DNA of 64,000 nucleotides from Ophiosphaerella korrae (GCA_028456385.1 JALNQF010000092.1:1-64000), one strand, 5' to 3'. Numbered from the stretch's first letter, positions 36,440 through 48,530 are shown. The notes: generated by a model from the letters alone, not told the origin. Translations and numbers: made by a program.

Positions 36440-38295
36440 TGCTGGTGTCGTGTTTTCGCGATTAATTATTATGTGCTTGTAGTTGTTTTGTGATGTTTGA
36501 TTCCTGAATCTTCTTGGACGAGTATGTATAGCTTTGGTACAAAACCGGGAATGTTTTGTTTGCCTAGTTGCTCTTTGTATTCCATCAGCTCTGAACGGGA
36601 ATGCTAAGGACAAACAAAATTAATTCGGGTACACCCACCTTTGAGCAAACTATCGCACAATGCCCCGAACGCAAGATTTCGATTTGCTCCCTTTGTCGTA
36701 ATGATAGAACATCCGTAAGGAATGTGTGATGGAGACGGCCAGCTCCATCGTGGAAAACTGCGCCGCAGTTTTTTTTAGAGCCGATGGGCCATGTGTACCG
36801 TTGACATTAGTAGGATGAGGTCGCAGAAAATTCAATTTTGGGGGAAGAACGAGATGCGACGGGAGTATATGGGTGTTCGATTGCATCCGGTACGCGTGCA
36901 GGGATGTGACGCAAGGAATGAAACAGTAGGCCCGGTTAATGGTGCAACCCCTTTGGTCGCAAGCCAAGGCTGAAGCTTGTAACAGCCAACATGTTCAGTA
37001 TGCTTAATCGGCACTGGATTTACATGCCGCTGCTAAGCTGTCGCTGGCGGTCACTACTCACCTAGGTCCAGGTACATACTGGAAGGGCGGTCAAGATTGC
37101 CAGGTACACCATTGTATCCACGTTTAGGACCTTGAAGCTAGTGCTTATTCTGAGTCTAGCGTCGGTAGATAACTTCTTATCGCTTCAAAGAGGAAGGACG
37201 AGCCATTGGGTCGGCCCTGTTAGGCATTGTCAACCACGTTACAGTCTTAGCTATCCACGTGCAGCCGAATTCTAGATAGAAAGGCCGGTTCGGCCAAGCA
37301 GCATGACCCAGTCAAGTGATATGCGGAGGACGGGCCTATGATGAGGTTTTTCTTGGAGAACACTCAGATCGCAAAAGAGGCCAGTGGCTGCCAGAAGCCA
37401 CCAAGACATTTGCATGGCGCATGGTGTTCTTGTCAGTGCGATTGTGTGCGTATCATAGGGCGGCCTGGGATGAATTGCGTAGTGGGCGGAGTGAGATCCG
37501 TTTTCTGGAACAGTTATCGCATTGAAGTTTACCCACAGGAGAGGCGTCGAATGATGGTGTGGTCTGTGTGGCGGAATCTCAAACCCCAGACTGTTTGGCT
37601 TGAACCGCTTCGGGACAATCACGAACTCATGGCAGTCGATCAAACAAGTTTACCTCCAGACGATGGGGCCGGCTGCCCCTTTTAGCAGGTGTCGAGGAGG
37701 CCAATATTGTAAATGTCTTAGCTAAGCTGTGACTGATATTAGGACTTTATACTGAAAAAGGTTGTTGTGATGTATTGGCTGATCCACGCACAGGCCACAA
37801 GTAAAGCAGCGGCAAGCTTACCTAAGTGTCCTACACCACAGCATGTATCTACGAAAAATTGAAGTCAACGGGATGAGAAAGCCTCACGTAAGAACCTGAG
37901 CTAATATCTCCGTATCTACCCATGTCTCACTTAGTACCAGCTCAGCTGTCATTGTCCGGTTGGGATGTCATCGGAGTGAGGAAAAAGCGCAGTCACTCTC
38001 AGAATGTTTTCGCCGCTCTATAATCAGATACCAAGATTTTTAGGTAGTAGTTGACATACTTGGCCCAGTGCGGTTGACAGTCACGATCACCAATCCTCCG
38101 TAAACAAACTTGGGAGCTATTTCACACATTCGGCATGGCTTCTCTGAGCTACTTCTTAGAGCAGACAGCCTCTCTTGTCGCATAGTAGGTGCAGGTAGAT
38201 GTTCTTCTTCTGCTTTACGTTTGCACATTAACTTCACAACACCTTTTATTTTGCTCCACACTCCGCATCCCTTTTGCACCTAACTTGAGAAGAAG
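36440..38295. other. Intergenic, no gene seen
   Basis: Overlapping frames of 115-123 residues on both strands at 37272-37685 have no recognisable features and mirror each other, so at most one could be real. The rest is AT-mixed with nothing identified. Confidence 0.45.
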
Positions 38296-39425
38296 ATGAC
38301 CATCTTTGACGAGCTTGCGGAAACTGATGGGGATAATGAGTTCAAGGCGTGGTTGTCAGAGATCATCGATGCAAGGCAAGAAATTGTCACCTTTGTTGCT
38401 TCTCAAAGGCAGGGCAAGCCAACAGGGGAGTTCGACAGCTACCGCAAAGGTTTATTTAAGCTTAGCCTTGTTATCAAATTTAGTGGTGGAGGACCCAAAG
38501 CTTTGATTCGCTTTCTGAAACTAGGCCACACAGCAATATATTTCTAAATGAAAAGGTCAGGAATGAAGTACAATTCTTGAAAATTTTAAGTAAGAAGACT
38601 ACTATTCCTATACCAAGGGTAGTGAGCCAGGGTCTGGTCGAAGACAGTCCTTAGCGCCTAGGCCTATTTATAATCATCGATTATGTTAATTGTGTCTCAT
38701 TAGCAACCATATTGAAACAGTTAATAGAGACCGAATAAGATGAGGTTATTCTCGCAACAGATATTAACGAAAAAAAACTAGGTTATGTCTACGAGCAACT
38801 TGCTAACTACATGTTACAACTCTCTACACTCAACTTTTCCACAATCGGGGCTATATCCAAAGCCCTATCTTCGAACGAGTAGACTACTAGCGAAAGACCT
38901 CTGACGTATAACATGAATAAGTTGAAGACTAGTGTCAGACTACCTAATAAACGGATATCCAACAGCTCCGTTTACGTCTGCAGAGGCGTATCTTCACTCC
39001 CTCGCTGGTGAGCACCTTGTCTATCTTAAAACCCAACGAAGCCTTACTAATAGCTGGGAAGATGCGAAGGAGCGACTCATTGCACATCATCGATTCAAGC
39101 AGCTAGTCTCTCGCTACTGCCTCCATGACACTAGCCCTTTCACGCCTTACTGTGATGATATACAGCCTACAAACATGCTTGCTGATCCGGATACTCTCTG
39201 CATTACGGCTGCGCTGGACTTCGAGTTTACGAATACTATGCTAGCACAATTTACATACGATCTACCTTGGTGGCTCCTTCTACTGGGTCTGGATATGTGG
39301 CTTGAAAACTACACTCTGGAGGGATTTATGAAACGGTACGTTCCAAGAATGGAGTAGTTCTTGCGAGCCATGGAACGAGTGGAGGCAAGGAAGAAGTTGA
39401 TTGAAAGCCGGGATAACCTACTTCT
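38296..39425 (+). pseudogene. APH/aminoglycoside-phosphotransferase-family kinase, inactivated
   Basis: Fungal APH-fold small-molecule kinase relic. Recognisable order: MTIFDELAETDGDNEFKAWL, GGGPKALIRF, then after a frameshift VRNEVQFLKILSKKTTIPIPRV, FIIIDYVN, a second frameshift near 38935, SRYCLHDTSPFTPYCDDIQPTNML (catalytic loop region), ITAALDFEFTN and YDLPWWLLLLGLDMWL. Stops: TAG 38652-38654, TAA 38736-38738, TAG 38880-38882, TAG 39355-39357, all where a Gln codon fits the family (the last one MEQFLRAMERVEAR). The pattern is what CpA-to-TpA change of CAA/CAG makes. Confidence 0.8.
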
Positions 39426-39850
39426 TTTTTGTTCGTATGTATGGCTCTTGGGTAACTGGACTCAATTTAAAGGACAAACACGATCAGAAACCGCTGTTGT
39501 GGGCTGCGGAGGAAGGGCACGAAGCAGTAGTGAAACTGCTGCTCGAGACCGGCAAGGTGGATGTGGACTCAAAGGATAAGCGCGGATGGACGCCGCTTTT
39601 TTTGGCTGCGATGGGAGGACACGAAGCAGGGGTGAAGCTGCTGCTCGAGACTGGCAAGGTGGATGTGGACTCAAAGGATAAGCGCGGATGGACGCCGATG
39701 TTTTGGGCTGCGAGGGGAAGGCATAAAGCAGTAGTGAAGCTACTGCTCGAGACCGGCAAGGTGGATGTGGGCTCAAAGGACAATTACGATTAGACGCCGC
39801 TGTCGTTAGCTGTGGGGAGAGGGTACAAAGCGGTGGTGGAGCTACTACAA
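39426..39850 (+). pseudogene. Ankyrin-repeat fragment with near-identical 34-residue units
   Basis: About four ankyrin repeats, each 34 residues (102 bp): KLLLETGKVDVDSKDKRGW with TPLFLAAMGGHEAGV and variants. Copies differ by only a few bases, typical of the high-identity sensor repeats of fungal STAND proteins. The frame overlaps the end of the APH relic, has a TAG at 39791-39793 inside the fourth repeat, and runs into a TA microsatellite. No NACHT or N-terminal effector part adjoins, so it is a fragment. Confidence 0.8.
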
Positions 39851-39859
39851 CCTTTCATC

Positions 39860-39880
39860 AATATATATATATATATATAA
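39860..39880. repeat. TA microsatellite
   Basis: About ten AT dinucleotides separating the ankyrin fragment from the WD40 fragment; a likely junction of rearranged pieces. Confidence 0.9.
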
Positions 39881-40143
39881 AGTAGTCTCGGTCAATTCAG
39901 TAGCCTTCCCCCACGAATCGGCCTGGCTGGCGCCGGATGACGAGACAGTCAAGATGTGGGACGCGAGCAGCGGCGAGGACCTCCAGATGCTCACCATTGA
40001 CGAAGTACCTTTTTGCATCCCATTTGACATCACTGACTCATAGCTTCAAACGGATATTGGCACTATTAAAATCAACGCTTTATCAGGTTCGAGACTCCTT
40101 CTATCCCTCCCAGAGCCTCAGAGTCCTCAATATCAAGGCCTAG
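39881..40143 (+). pseudogene. WD40 end fragment of an HNWD-type gene
   Basis: Plus-strand frame SVNSVAFPHESAWLAPDDETVKM then WDASSGEDLQML, a TAG, LQTDIGTIKINALSGSRLL. The sequence matches the last WD40 unit and the following segment (DLSFDSTG, IGTISIWG) of the two HET-NACHT-WD40 genes in this window. Orphaned from any NACHT part and on the opposite strand to both. Confidence 0.75.
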
Positions 40144-40994
40144 CCTTAACAGGCTTAACACATTCCAAGGCCAGTACATTTATATCACGATTACTTACTA
40201 TTCTCTGTTTTTATTCTTCTCTCTATTTCATAGAGGGCCGGGAATCAGCGTGGATATATAGCTTGCCAATTTACCACAGCGAAGCTTTAAGCATACTCTA
40301 GATCAAGTAATAAGATAAATATGGCGCGTATCGTGACATTTGAGCCATCTTGGCCCATACAAAGTTCAGCCACGCGCACCCACACTACTAACGCAGTACT
40401 TACTGCATCCATATGAAACTTTGGGACATTGTGTGCACGGGTATGAAGTATTGTTGCGGGATACAGTATATACCGAGTTTCGTATCCGATTACACTTAGA
40501 CATGAGTCTAATCAACTCACTCAATACAATCAATTGTTCTGTAGTCTCCAATCTATAACAAGTATATACTCAGCGGCTCCGCTTGCCAAGACTCTGCACA
40601 GCCACCGGTCCGGCAGCCACTGTATTATAAGTAAATTACAACGTAAGGATTACGTGCGGCATGCGACGCTGTTTTGCACTAGCCGGAAGGCTTGATGATG
40701 GTGCTGTAGGAGTGGAATGCTGTTTCGACATAAAAGGAGGCTCCCTGCAAAGTAGGCGCGACAGTGACGATGCGAACGTAATTTTTTAGGTGGGAGTAGC
40801 CTACGAGGTTTAGAAGTAGCTCCCACATACGAGTTATATAGAATTATGGTAAATATTGATGTGCGCACAGATCTCAAGTCGCTTGAAGTCAAAGTACCCC
40901 TCATATTTTTTCGGCACGGGGGGTTTTCGCCACGCAGGGAGGGACGTTAGCCATTGGACACAATTCTATTGCAAAGTATGAGACTACTATTTGT
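40144..40994. other. No gene seen
   Basis: AT-rich DNA between relics. Short frames only, none recognised. Confidence 0.45.
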
Positions 40995-41520
40995 ATGCTA
41001 TATGACTACAAAGCAGGATCTGCAACCGCTGCGAGTCAACTTCACCTTGTCTTTTTGACCAGTCGGCTCAATGCATATAACAAATCTGATGGCGACAGTA
41101 GCCAGGCGCATACCGACCTGCTTAGCTACTTGTGGTACCACGATAACGATAATTGCACTCGATTATTCGGTCATCGTAAGCTATGCAAGGTGTACTTTCA
41201 TCTCTCACGCTCTTTCGAACTTCAAGACAACCCTGAACAAGCTTCTGACATGCTATAAACATGCCTGTACTTTGAACCCAACAACGAGGGTGCCCAAGCA
41301 GCATTTGAGAGAGTACAAATTCCTGCGTCGAAGGAACTAGCTAGGCTTGGAATATTCAAACATGGAACTGCTGCCAGCTTGTGGGTCGAGAGCGAACTGT
41401 GCGTGCACTGCCAAGAAGGGATAGATTCTAAGGACTTATGCATCTAGTATCGCTGCAAACATGGTTTCCATCAAAAGTGTGCTATAAGGTGGGTGCAGCA
41501 TGAGGGGCGAAGATGATCAG
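40995..41520 (+). pseudogene. TPR plus RING-H2-like relic
   Basis: A frame containing YFHLSRSFELQDNPEQASDML shifts near 41258 to continue as KHACTLNP / PNNEGAQAAFERVQIP, a TPR-like helix pair. It continues to a zinc-finger-like CVHCQEGIDSKDLCI, stop TAG (41445-41447), YRCKHGFHQKCAIRWVQ. The C-x2-C then C-x-H-x2-H-x2-C order resembles RING-H2. The stop sits where CAG (Gln) is likely. Original protein not identified. Confidence 0.55.
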
Positions 41521-42043
41521 TGCTCGTGAGAAGATCCTCCAAAGGTTGACCTATCCCTTATGTAGGGCAGAGGTAACCAACTAGCATGAAACTCTTATCG
41601 CTAGCAAGTACGAAGCACGACGATGTCATCCACATCCACATCCACGAAGCGTTGTTTCCTCCTTCGCCCTCTACACGTATACACACCATCTGGCAGAATA
41701 ATAGTCATGCGTATGATATTGCCATGCGTCGTACTGGGACTAGTGGAGCATGATGACCACAAGACAGCCGCTTGGTCAGGGTCGACTGGACCGAATACAA
41801 CTACCTTTACTACGACATTGAGGATTCGTTCGAGGCAAGCAACAACTATCCTAGTACCACAAGGGTTCTGCAGAATTCGCCGACTCTTCAAGGGTGAGGC
41901 CAGCTTTGCAAGGCACTGTACTTGTATCCGAATTCACTTAGCGTATTGCGAGTGTAAGGTTTATCAATACTGTAATGTACTGTGTTTCTGGTTAACTATA
42001 GCTTGTTCGAATAAATTATCTATCGCGAGTCTAAAAAAGCTAG
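41521..42043. other. No supported gene
   Basis: Open frames of about 100-150 residues on both strands (41601-42072) have no family resemblance and overlap each other. Confidence 0.4.
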
Positions 42044-44631
42044 CTACTCTGCCTCCCATGCAGCTAAGGTAGCAGGGAAAGACACGAGGTTAGGATGGCT
42101 TGGTGGTAAGACAAGCTGGCTGCGCCATACACACTCTTTCATAAGATCGATAGCTTCAGTGGTCCGACCCCGCTGTCTCCAGGTAAAAGCAAGGTTGGCC
42201 ATGTTGGCCAGCGTGTCTGGATGGTCGGCTCCTAGCTTCTTCTTGCGACTCTCCATTACTTGCACCTCTAGCTCCTCTGCTGCATCCCACCGGCCTTGAT
42301 TATAGTAAGTCAATGCCAGATTATTCATGCTGGCCAGCGTGTCTGGATGGTCTGCTCCTAGCTTCTTCTTGCGACTCTCCATTACTTGCACCTCTAGCTC
42401 TTCCGCTGCATTCCACCGACCTTGATTATAGTAAGTCGATGCTAGATTACCCATGCTAGCTAGGGTGAAAGGATGTTCTACTCCCAGCTTCTTCTTGTAA
42501 ATCTCTATTACTTGTACCCCTAGCTCTTCCGCTGCATCCCACCGACCTTGATTACAGTAAGTCAATGCCAGATTACTCATGCTAGTTAGGGTCGAAGGAT
42601 GTTCTGCTCCCAGCTTCTTCTTGTAAATCTCTATTACTTGTACCCCTAGCTCTTCTGCTGCATCCCGCCGACCTTGATTATAGTAAGTCAATGCCAGATT
42701 ATTCATGCTGGCCAGCGTGTCTGGATGGTCGGCTCCTAACTTCTTACAACTCTCCATCACTTGCACCTCTAGCTCTTCCGCTGCGTCCCACCGACCTTGA
42801 TTACGGTAAGTCGATGCCAGATTTGCCATGCTGGTCAGCGTGTCTGGATGGGCCGCTCCTAGCTTTTGTTGACGAATCTCCATCACCTGCACCTCCAGCT
42901 TCTCTGCTTTGTCCCACTGGCCTCCATATTTATAAGCTATTCCAACCATTGCCATGCTCCAAAGCGTATCTTCGTGCTCTACGCCAAGTAACTTTCTCCG
43001 CGCCTTCATTGCCTTCTCAGCTAGCGTCATAGCATCATCCACCTTGCCCACCCCCTTTGAATACCAGGCTGCGCGATACAACAATGTGGCCCATTCCAGC
43101 AGCGAACTCTCTTCGATTGGCCGATGTCCGAGAGCCGACTTGACGTGCGCAGAAAGTGCCTGACAAATTGCCCAATTCTCGTACGCTCCGGTCGGGAATG
43201 CTGCACAGAGGTTGCTGGTAAACTGCTGCCTCCATTGCTCAAGTTTGCCGTTTGCCTCAAGCCACGCGCGTGTTGCTAGTTGCACGAGTGCATGCATCTC
43301 GAAGCTCGTGCCACTCGTATCCACAAAGATGAAGCAGAAGCTACGCAGTGTCACGACGTCACGTTCAAATGCGTCCTCACTCGTACTGGACTGCGATGCA
43401 TTATCTCCCTCGTCGCTATCACAATCCTCGTCGTCACGCTCGTTGGGAATACTCCTGGCCTCTTCCTTGCCTCGCCGTCGAATCAATTCTTCTGGAATGC
43501 CCTGCCGATCGAAGAAGCTCATCAGCGAGAGCAGGTCTGCCGCCGATGGCCGTGTCTGCTGGATATGCTCGAACGAGATCTGCCAGGTTGCCAAGATAGA
43601 GTTCTTCGCCTCCCAATCGCGCCGCAGCTGACTGTCGTTGTAAGCAAGCAGGCTCGACCGCTTGCGCTCGCTCTTGTTGAATTCCTCGAGATACTTCATT
43701 ATCGAGTACCGCGGTGCTCGTTCCGATATGTATGCTGCGGCTTGCACGATAGCAAGCGGCATGTATTCAAGCGCTGCAGCAAGCTCAGTAACCTGGCTGT
43801 CCGTTTGCGCGCCTAGCTTCCTCTCAAACAGCTGCAGCGCCTGCGCCTCGTTCAATGGCTCGACAGGAATAATGTTGCGCTGCTCGACCAGCTTCAGCGT
43901 TGCTTTCTTGCTCCGCGAAGTGACCAAGATCGATCCATTCACACATTGCGGGAGATAGCCGTGCAGCGGTTGGGCTACGCTCTTTGATTTCACTGCTTGA
44001 GCTGGACCGCAGGTCGGCGCTTCAACAAGAAACTGCGCGTCGTCTACATTGTCTAGCACCAGCAGCCAACTCCTCCTGTTCTCGCGTAGCCAGTCATGCA
44101 CCAGCTTGAAGATGTTGGCATGCGGATCCTGCCGCCCTGCGATCTTGACGTAGTCGGCGATGTCGCGGAAGCTCTGCTCGAACCGGGCCGCGTTGCTAGC
44201 GTGCACCCAGAACACCCACGTCTCGGGCGACTGCTTGTGCGTCCGGTAGGCATGTTCGATGGCGAGTTGCGACTTGCTACTCTCGTTAGCACGTCGTGCT
44301 GGTCAAGCCGTGTGCGCTACGGACCCTACGCCGCCGAGGCCGAGGAGCGCAACCCGCGAGCCCGGTGCCGCGCATCTTTGCTGGATCTGGTCGAGAATCG
44401 TCCCTCGCTCAACAAAGTCGGCATCGCGGGGGAAGGGTATGAGTATTGATGGCGGTGGTGGTGTCTCGTGTTGTGCTTAGGGTGGATCTGTTAGTGCTTG
44501 CTTGGACTCTGCGAAGCTTGAGCGGCCCGCAACTCACCATATGGAAGGTGGAACGTAGCGCTCACGGGGCCGTTGATGATTCCCGCTTGGAAGCCGGCAT
44601 CCGCGTCGCCGAAAGAGATTGGGGAAGCCAT
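42044..44631 (-). CDS. NB-ARC-TPR STAND receptor (NLR-like) with short N-terminal signalling motif
   Basis: Intact fungal NLR. Exons 44631-44538, 44475-44325, 44276-42044; 825 residues. Exon 1 encodes SFGDADAGFQAGIINGPVSA, the short Gly/Gln motif found at the N-termini of many fungal NB-ARC proteins (SesB or HET-s-like small-s class; exact class uncertain), a possible amyloid signalling motif. Exon 2 gives the linker and P-loop GLGGVGKS (77-84), whose codons are split by intron 2. Walker B is LLVLDNVDD (about 153-161), followed by GSILVTSRSKKATL and PLNEAQALQLFERKLG. An acidic insert (DDEDCDSDEGDNASQSS) lies near residue 370. The C-terminal third is kinesin-light-chain-type TPR, six or seven 42-residue units. 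It would sense a ligand through the TPRs and oligomerise. It is the only intact STAND gene of the island. Confidence 0.9.
42190..42920 (-). repeat. 126-bp tandem TPR-coding repeats
   Basis: At least six consecutive units of 126 bases (one of 123) encode LALTYYNQGRWDAAEELEVQ plus VMESRKKKLGADHPDTLASM with few differences. Several neighbouring copies agree almost base for base, so the array is recent or homogenised. The shorter unit reads VMESCKKLGADHP. Confidence 0.88.
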
Positions 44632-44952
44632 GATACTCTAGCTGTATGGAGATATTCAGTGGTGTCCGCCGCGAACTCTCAGCTGAATCTCAGCCTTGTG
44701 GTTGCATTCGTGCTCAACCTCCATGTGACAGCCAAAAGCAGATTCATGATATCCTCGAAACCGTCTCGTGGATGCGGAAAAACTCACGACTGCTATAGAC
44801 AAGGAAGTGAAGCAAGTCATGCAAATTCATTCCTAATTGCTAGGTATTGCATGGCGGGCCGAGACAATATCAGCATACTTCACCTATATAACGGACTGCC
44901 ATGGTCCAGGTTTTGGCGTAGCCTCACTGATAAAACAACTGTACATAGAGCT

Positions 44953-46749
44953 TTATTTCAGGTACAAAAAAGAGTCTTGATTGCAGTATTGCATCCTCTC
45001 ATCCATCAAGCCATAAACATAGCACTCTCCACGGAGAACATGCGCTCCGTGGTCGTGATGGATTACGAAAGGAGTCTTGAGCCCGTGGATCAAGTAGACT
45101 GAGGTCCCCGGCGACACGTGAAGGGAACCTAGGCCAAGCCGTCCAGCTTCTGTAATGAAAAACGTTCGATCACAACATATTTCCTCCGCAATGTACCCGT
45201 AGTGGGTTGACTCGTCAATCCCTTCTCTCCAATCTTCCCCACGGGGTTCTTCAAGATTCCTGGCAGCCCAATGCCCAAACAGGTTTGGAACATCAGTAGA
45301 GTTAACGCCAACATCTTGACGTTCCGTCACCACCACCTTTCCGTCCATTACCAGGGTTGAGGCAAGCATCGATCCAACATCCGCATCTTTCAAAAATTCT
45401 TTCGCTAAACTGAACCACTGACGGAAAGTTGAATATTCCGTGGCCCCGAGACGTTCACGAAGTAATTCGTAGTATGGAAGCCCACATACCTTGATCTTAT
45501 CCATTTCTCGGGCGCGCACACGGAGTATATGACAATCGACACTAAATTCCGCATCTGATGCCGTGGCTGAGAATCCAATCGACATATATTCGAGATTCGG
45601 CGAGAGCGTCAATGGTCTCGACTACATCCGCCAGTCCGGCACCCACGATAGCATATCATCTGCGGGAGGATTTGCTTGTATAACAATCTGGTCATTAACT
45701 TGAAAGAGCGTATGCGCATCACTATCCCCACAGCCAGCAAGATGTAAGATGCCTAAGCCCCCAGTAGAATGTATGTGTTCTTTCGCAAATTCGACGTGGA
45801 GTTCGGGGCTGGATATGCTGTAGCTAGGCGTGAACCACACTGGCGATCCTCTGAAAGCCAAGCCAAAGAGGGCTATCAATCGATCATGACTCTTTTCACA
45901 ATCCCAAGCGCCGAGCGTGTGTGCCAAGTGAGGGAAAGAATGGTTCTGTCTAGCGACCACTCGTGCCCTTAGTTATCCGAGCTCAAGCGCATTTCGGTAA
46001 GGCTTTAGAAGCCACGGCATCGGTGGATCGGAAACAACAGAAGACAGTATTCGAATAGCCTTGAAAAGCATGTCTCCCGGGATCGAAGCGGAGCCACAAC
46101 AAAGCTCAAGAGTGGAGGCCAGAGTGACCTCTTGAACGATCCAGAGTCTTCGAAGCTAAGGTCTCTGGACCAGCAAAGTAGCTGCTTCGACTGGTCGGCA
46201 GGTTGAACTGAACAAATCCTCTATTCTGTTCATATGTCCGGACTCTACGAGGGCCTTGAGGGCGCGTTGCCATTCCCGACCAGTTTGTGGGTTGTGCTCG
46301 CCGGAAGTATACGCCAGCACGACGAATAGGTGGAATGCGAGATTGCTACCATTTTCGTGGCCTCCTAGCCAACCTATGACGAGCCTGGCATGTCTGTATA
46401 TCTTAGACATCAATTGGACCTGTTGCTCTTTCTCTGTCTCACCGCCCTGATTAATACAGATCTGATCTATCCATAGTCGAGCGATATTGTCACGTGCTAT
46501 CAACATGTTCAGGGCTTGCCAAAGAGACGCTCTGATCCGTAGTGGCTGTTCGCCCAAAAACAGTATCGCATCCTCGGGGGATGGTTCTCCCCAGACATAG
46601 GATAGAGCAATGTAATCTGGTCATTCAAATAGTCGTGTGGTTATCAGGCGGCCACAAAACGAGCTAGCCCCTTGATGGTCGCGAGTCAGTTCTAGGAGAC
46701 GGATGCTATCGGGATCGTTGAGCCGTAAATAAATGCTCTCTAAACTCAT
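44953..46749 (-). pseudogene. HET-domain (heterokaryon incompatibility) gene with four in-frame stops
   Basis: One continuous minus-strand frame over about 600 codons encodes a typical HET protein: SIRLLELTRDHQGASSF, YIALSYVWGE, LWIDQICINQ, KIYRHARLVIGWLG, RRLWIVQEVTLAS, then the C-terminal FFITEAGRLGLGSLHVSPG and LRGECYVYGLMD. It is broken by TGA 46621-46623 (after TTRLFE, where Trp is expected), TAG 46156-46158 (Trp of RRLWIVQE region, TGG to TAG), TAA 45973-45975 and TAG 45622-45624, yet there is no frameshift. The frame is also open upstream to 46857. Stop-only damage fits RIP-like point mutation. Real introns spanning all four stops would delete conserved HET residues. Confidence 0.85.
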
Positions 46750-48530
46750 CGTACAGATTGTTTCCGTCGAATATCTACTCTGCTGACTATGTTTTCGTCG
46801 ACTATACAGCTTTTTAGATAAAACTGTCCCTCTTGTCGGAGTAGAGGAGCGCTCCACCGGTATCTGTGTTGTGTCGCAATGCGTAGGACTGCGATACTTA
46901 AACTGCTATATACTCAAATTTCAAGATCAGAAGATGGTGAAGTGTGGGGGAAACTTTGGTGTAAAGGTGGAGTTCTTGATCACGCCGTTGCTGGTATGCA
47001 TACGCGATCCTATCTTCAGCCTTCCTGATTGTTGCTCTGGTTACTATACTAGTTAGTTAGTACATAGCTTTGTAACTTTGTACTAGTTACAGCTGTTAGG
47101 CGTGATATGGTATTAAGACTAATCAACAATACCACAGTGATGCATAGGTTTCGGGCAGTCTTTTTGGTGTTCATCGAAACGGCGGCCTATACAGGCTTGG
47201 AGGAGACTAGCTAAGTGAATGGCTCAGTTATGATTATAGGCGAAGCTGTAGACTGCCTCACAAACCAGGCTCTTCGCTCTCTACTTGTCAACCTGCTTGT
47301 TCTGCCCCACCTAACACTGTCCCCGACTTTTACACGAAACGACCTAGGCATTGTCGGGCCAAAGCTCCTACTACACAAATTATCTTTCGACTGCCGCTCA
47401 AACCCCCTTACATCCGCCAAGGACATATTACAAGCTACACAATTAGAGCACTTATCGTGTCCAGCCATCATCAATGTCCAACCAACCGTCGTTATCCTTC
47501 CTACAAGCAGTTCACAAACGTGCAATGATCGTGCAGTATCTATGAGTCAGAGCGAGGTGCCGAACATACTACCTACGGCTGACGACTCAAAAACGGCGTT
47601 AAACGATATCGAGGACGATATTGTGGCATACTAGGATGCACGTAGAAGTAGGAGGAGGTGGCGACCCGCAGTCGGCGAGAGATGAGATGAGTTGAAGTAT
47701 ATAGGTTGAGTAGCTACATGACGAGTTGGTCTCGGCGGCTATCTACTCCATCCGATCCTTTATCGGTGCCCACATAGAGCCGCATTGCTGACCTAAGCCT
47801 CCCCGATCACGTGCGGTTCTACTACACCACAATATAGCGGAGACTCAAGATACCGAGCTACCGTACGACCACCCGTTTCACGCAGACTCCTCTAGAGATT
47901 TTCGATCATACAGCACTTGTTGTGATATAAGAGGCTCCAGAAGTGCAGTGACGGGATCGACAGCATTAGAAATATCTCATCACCACAATTCCCGTGACCA
48001 TACTCTAACAGATGATCGTTCCTCTTTCAGAATATCTAGCAGCGCTCGAGATACAAATGTCTTAGAAAACAATATGATGGTAAAGGAGGAATGTCTTAAT
48101 GTAATACCCAGCGTTGCAGAATACCTGAGTTCTACATACGAAGATGAGATGCTGAACGTTCCCGTAGCTCACGACTTGTTAACGTTAAAGTATTGTCTAT
48201 GCACACTACGCCATACAGAAGCAGCTTAAGCTATGGCGCATGCTTCTCAAAGCTTCTTCGGCTTGCAGTTCTCTACTGCCAGTACTATCACTAATACTAA
48301 CCTAGAGAGAGGAACGCGGCGGTAGACAGCAACAGGGACGACGTAGAAGACAAAGTGGAGAGTAATATCTGCTGCCTTTATTTCTAATACATTATACAGT
48401 AACAACTACTCTCTTGTAGATTCTCGAAGCTTCGATGTAGCAATACATCGTCCCTATGATTATATGCATCACTGTCCCCCTCTATAAAACAGATGTCATA
48501 AAATAAAAGAGTAAATATTGCCTATTACAA
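46750..48530. other. No supported gene; unassigned open frames
   Basis: Plus-strand frames at 47215-47634 (139 residues) and 47948-48229 (93 residues) have no recognised domain, though the first is longer than expected by chance. They may be decayed exons. AT-rich stretches around 47040-47110 and 48360-48530 flank them. Confidence 0.4.

Noticed and set aside
37272..37685. Mirror frames on both strands as genes
   Set aside because: Neither shows a domain, signal peptide or plausible splice context.
39426..39850. Functional ankyrin protein
   Set aside because: No proper start, frame overlap with a kinase relic, a stop inside the fourth repeat, and a microsatellite directly after it.
44446..45102. 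218-residue plus-strand frame
   Set aside because: It overlaps the first exon of the NB-ARC-TPR gene and the end of the HET relic, both supported by conserved motifs on the other strand.
47215..47634. 139-residue plus-strand frame as a gene
   Set aside because: No recognisable domain, no introns or leader signals, and an overlapping minus-strand frame of similar length; kept only as unassigned.
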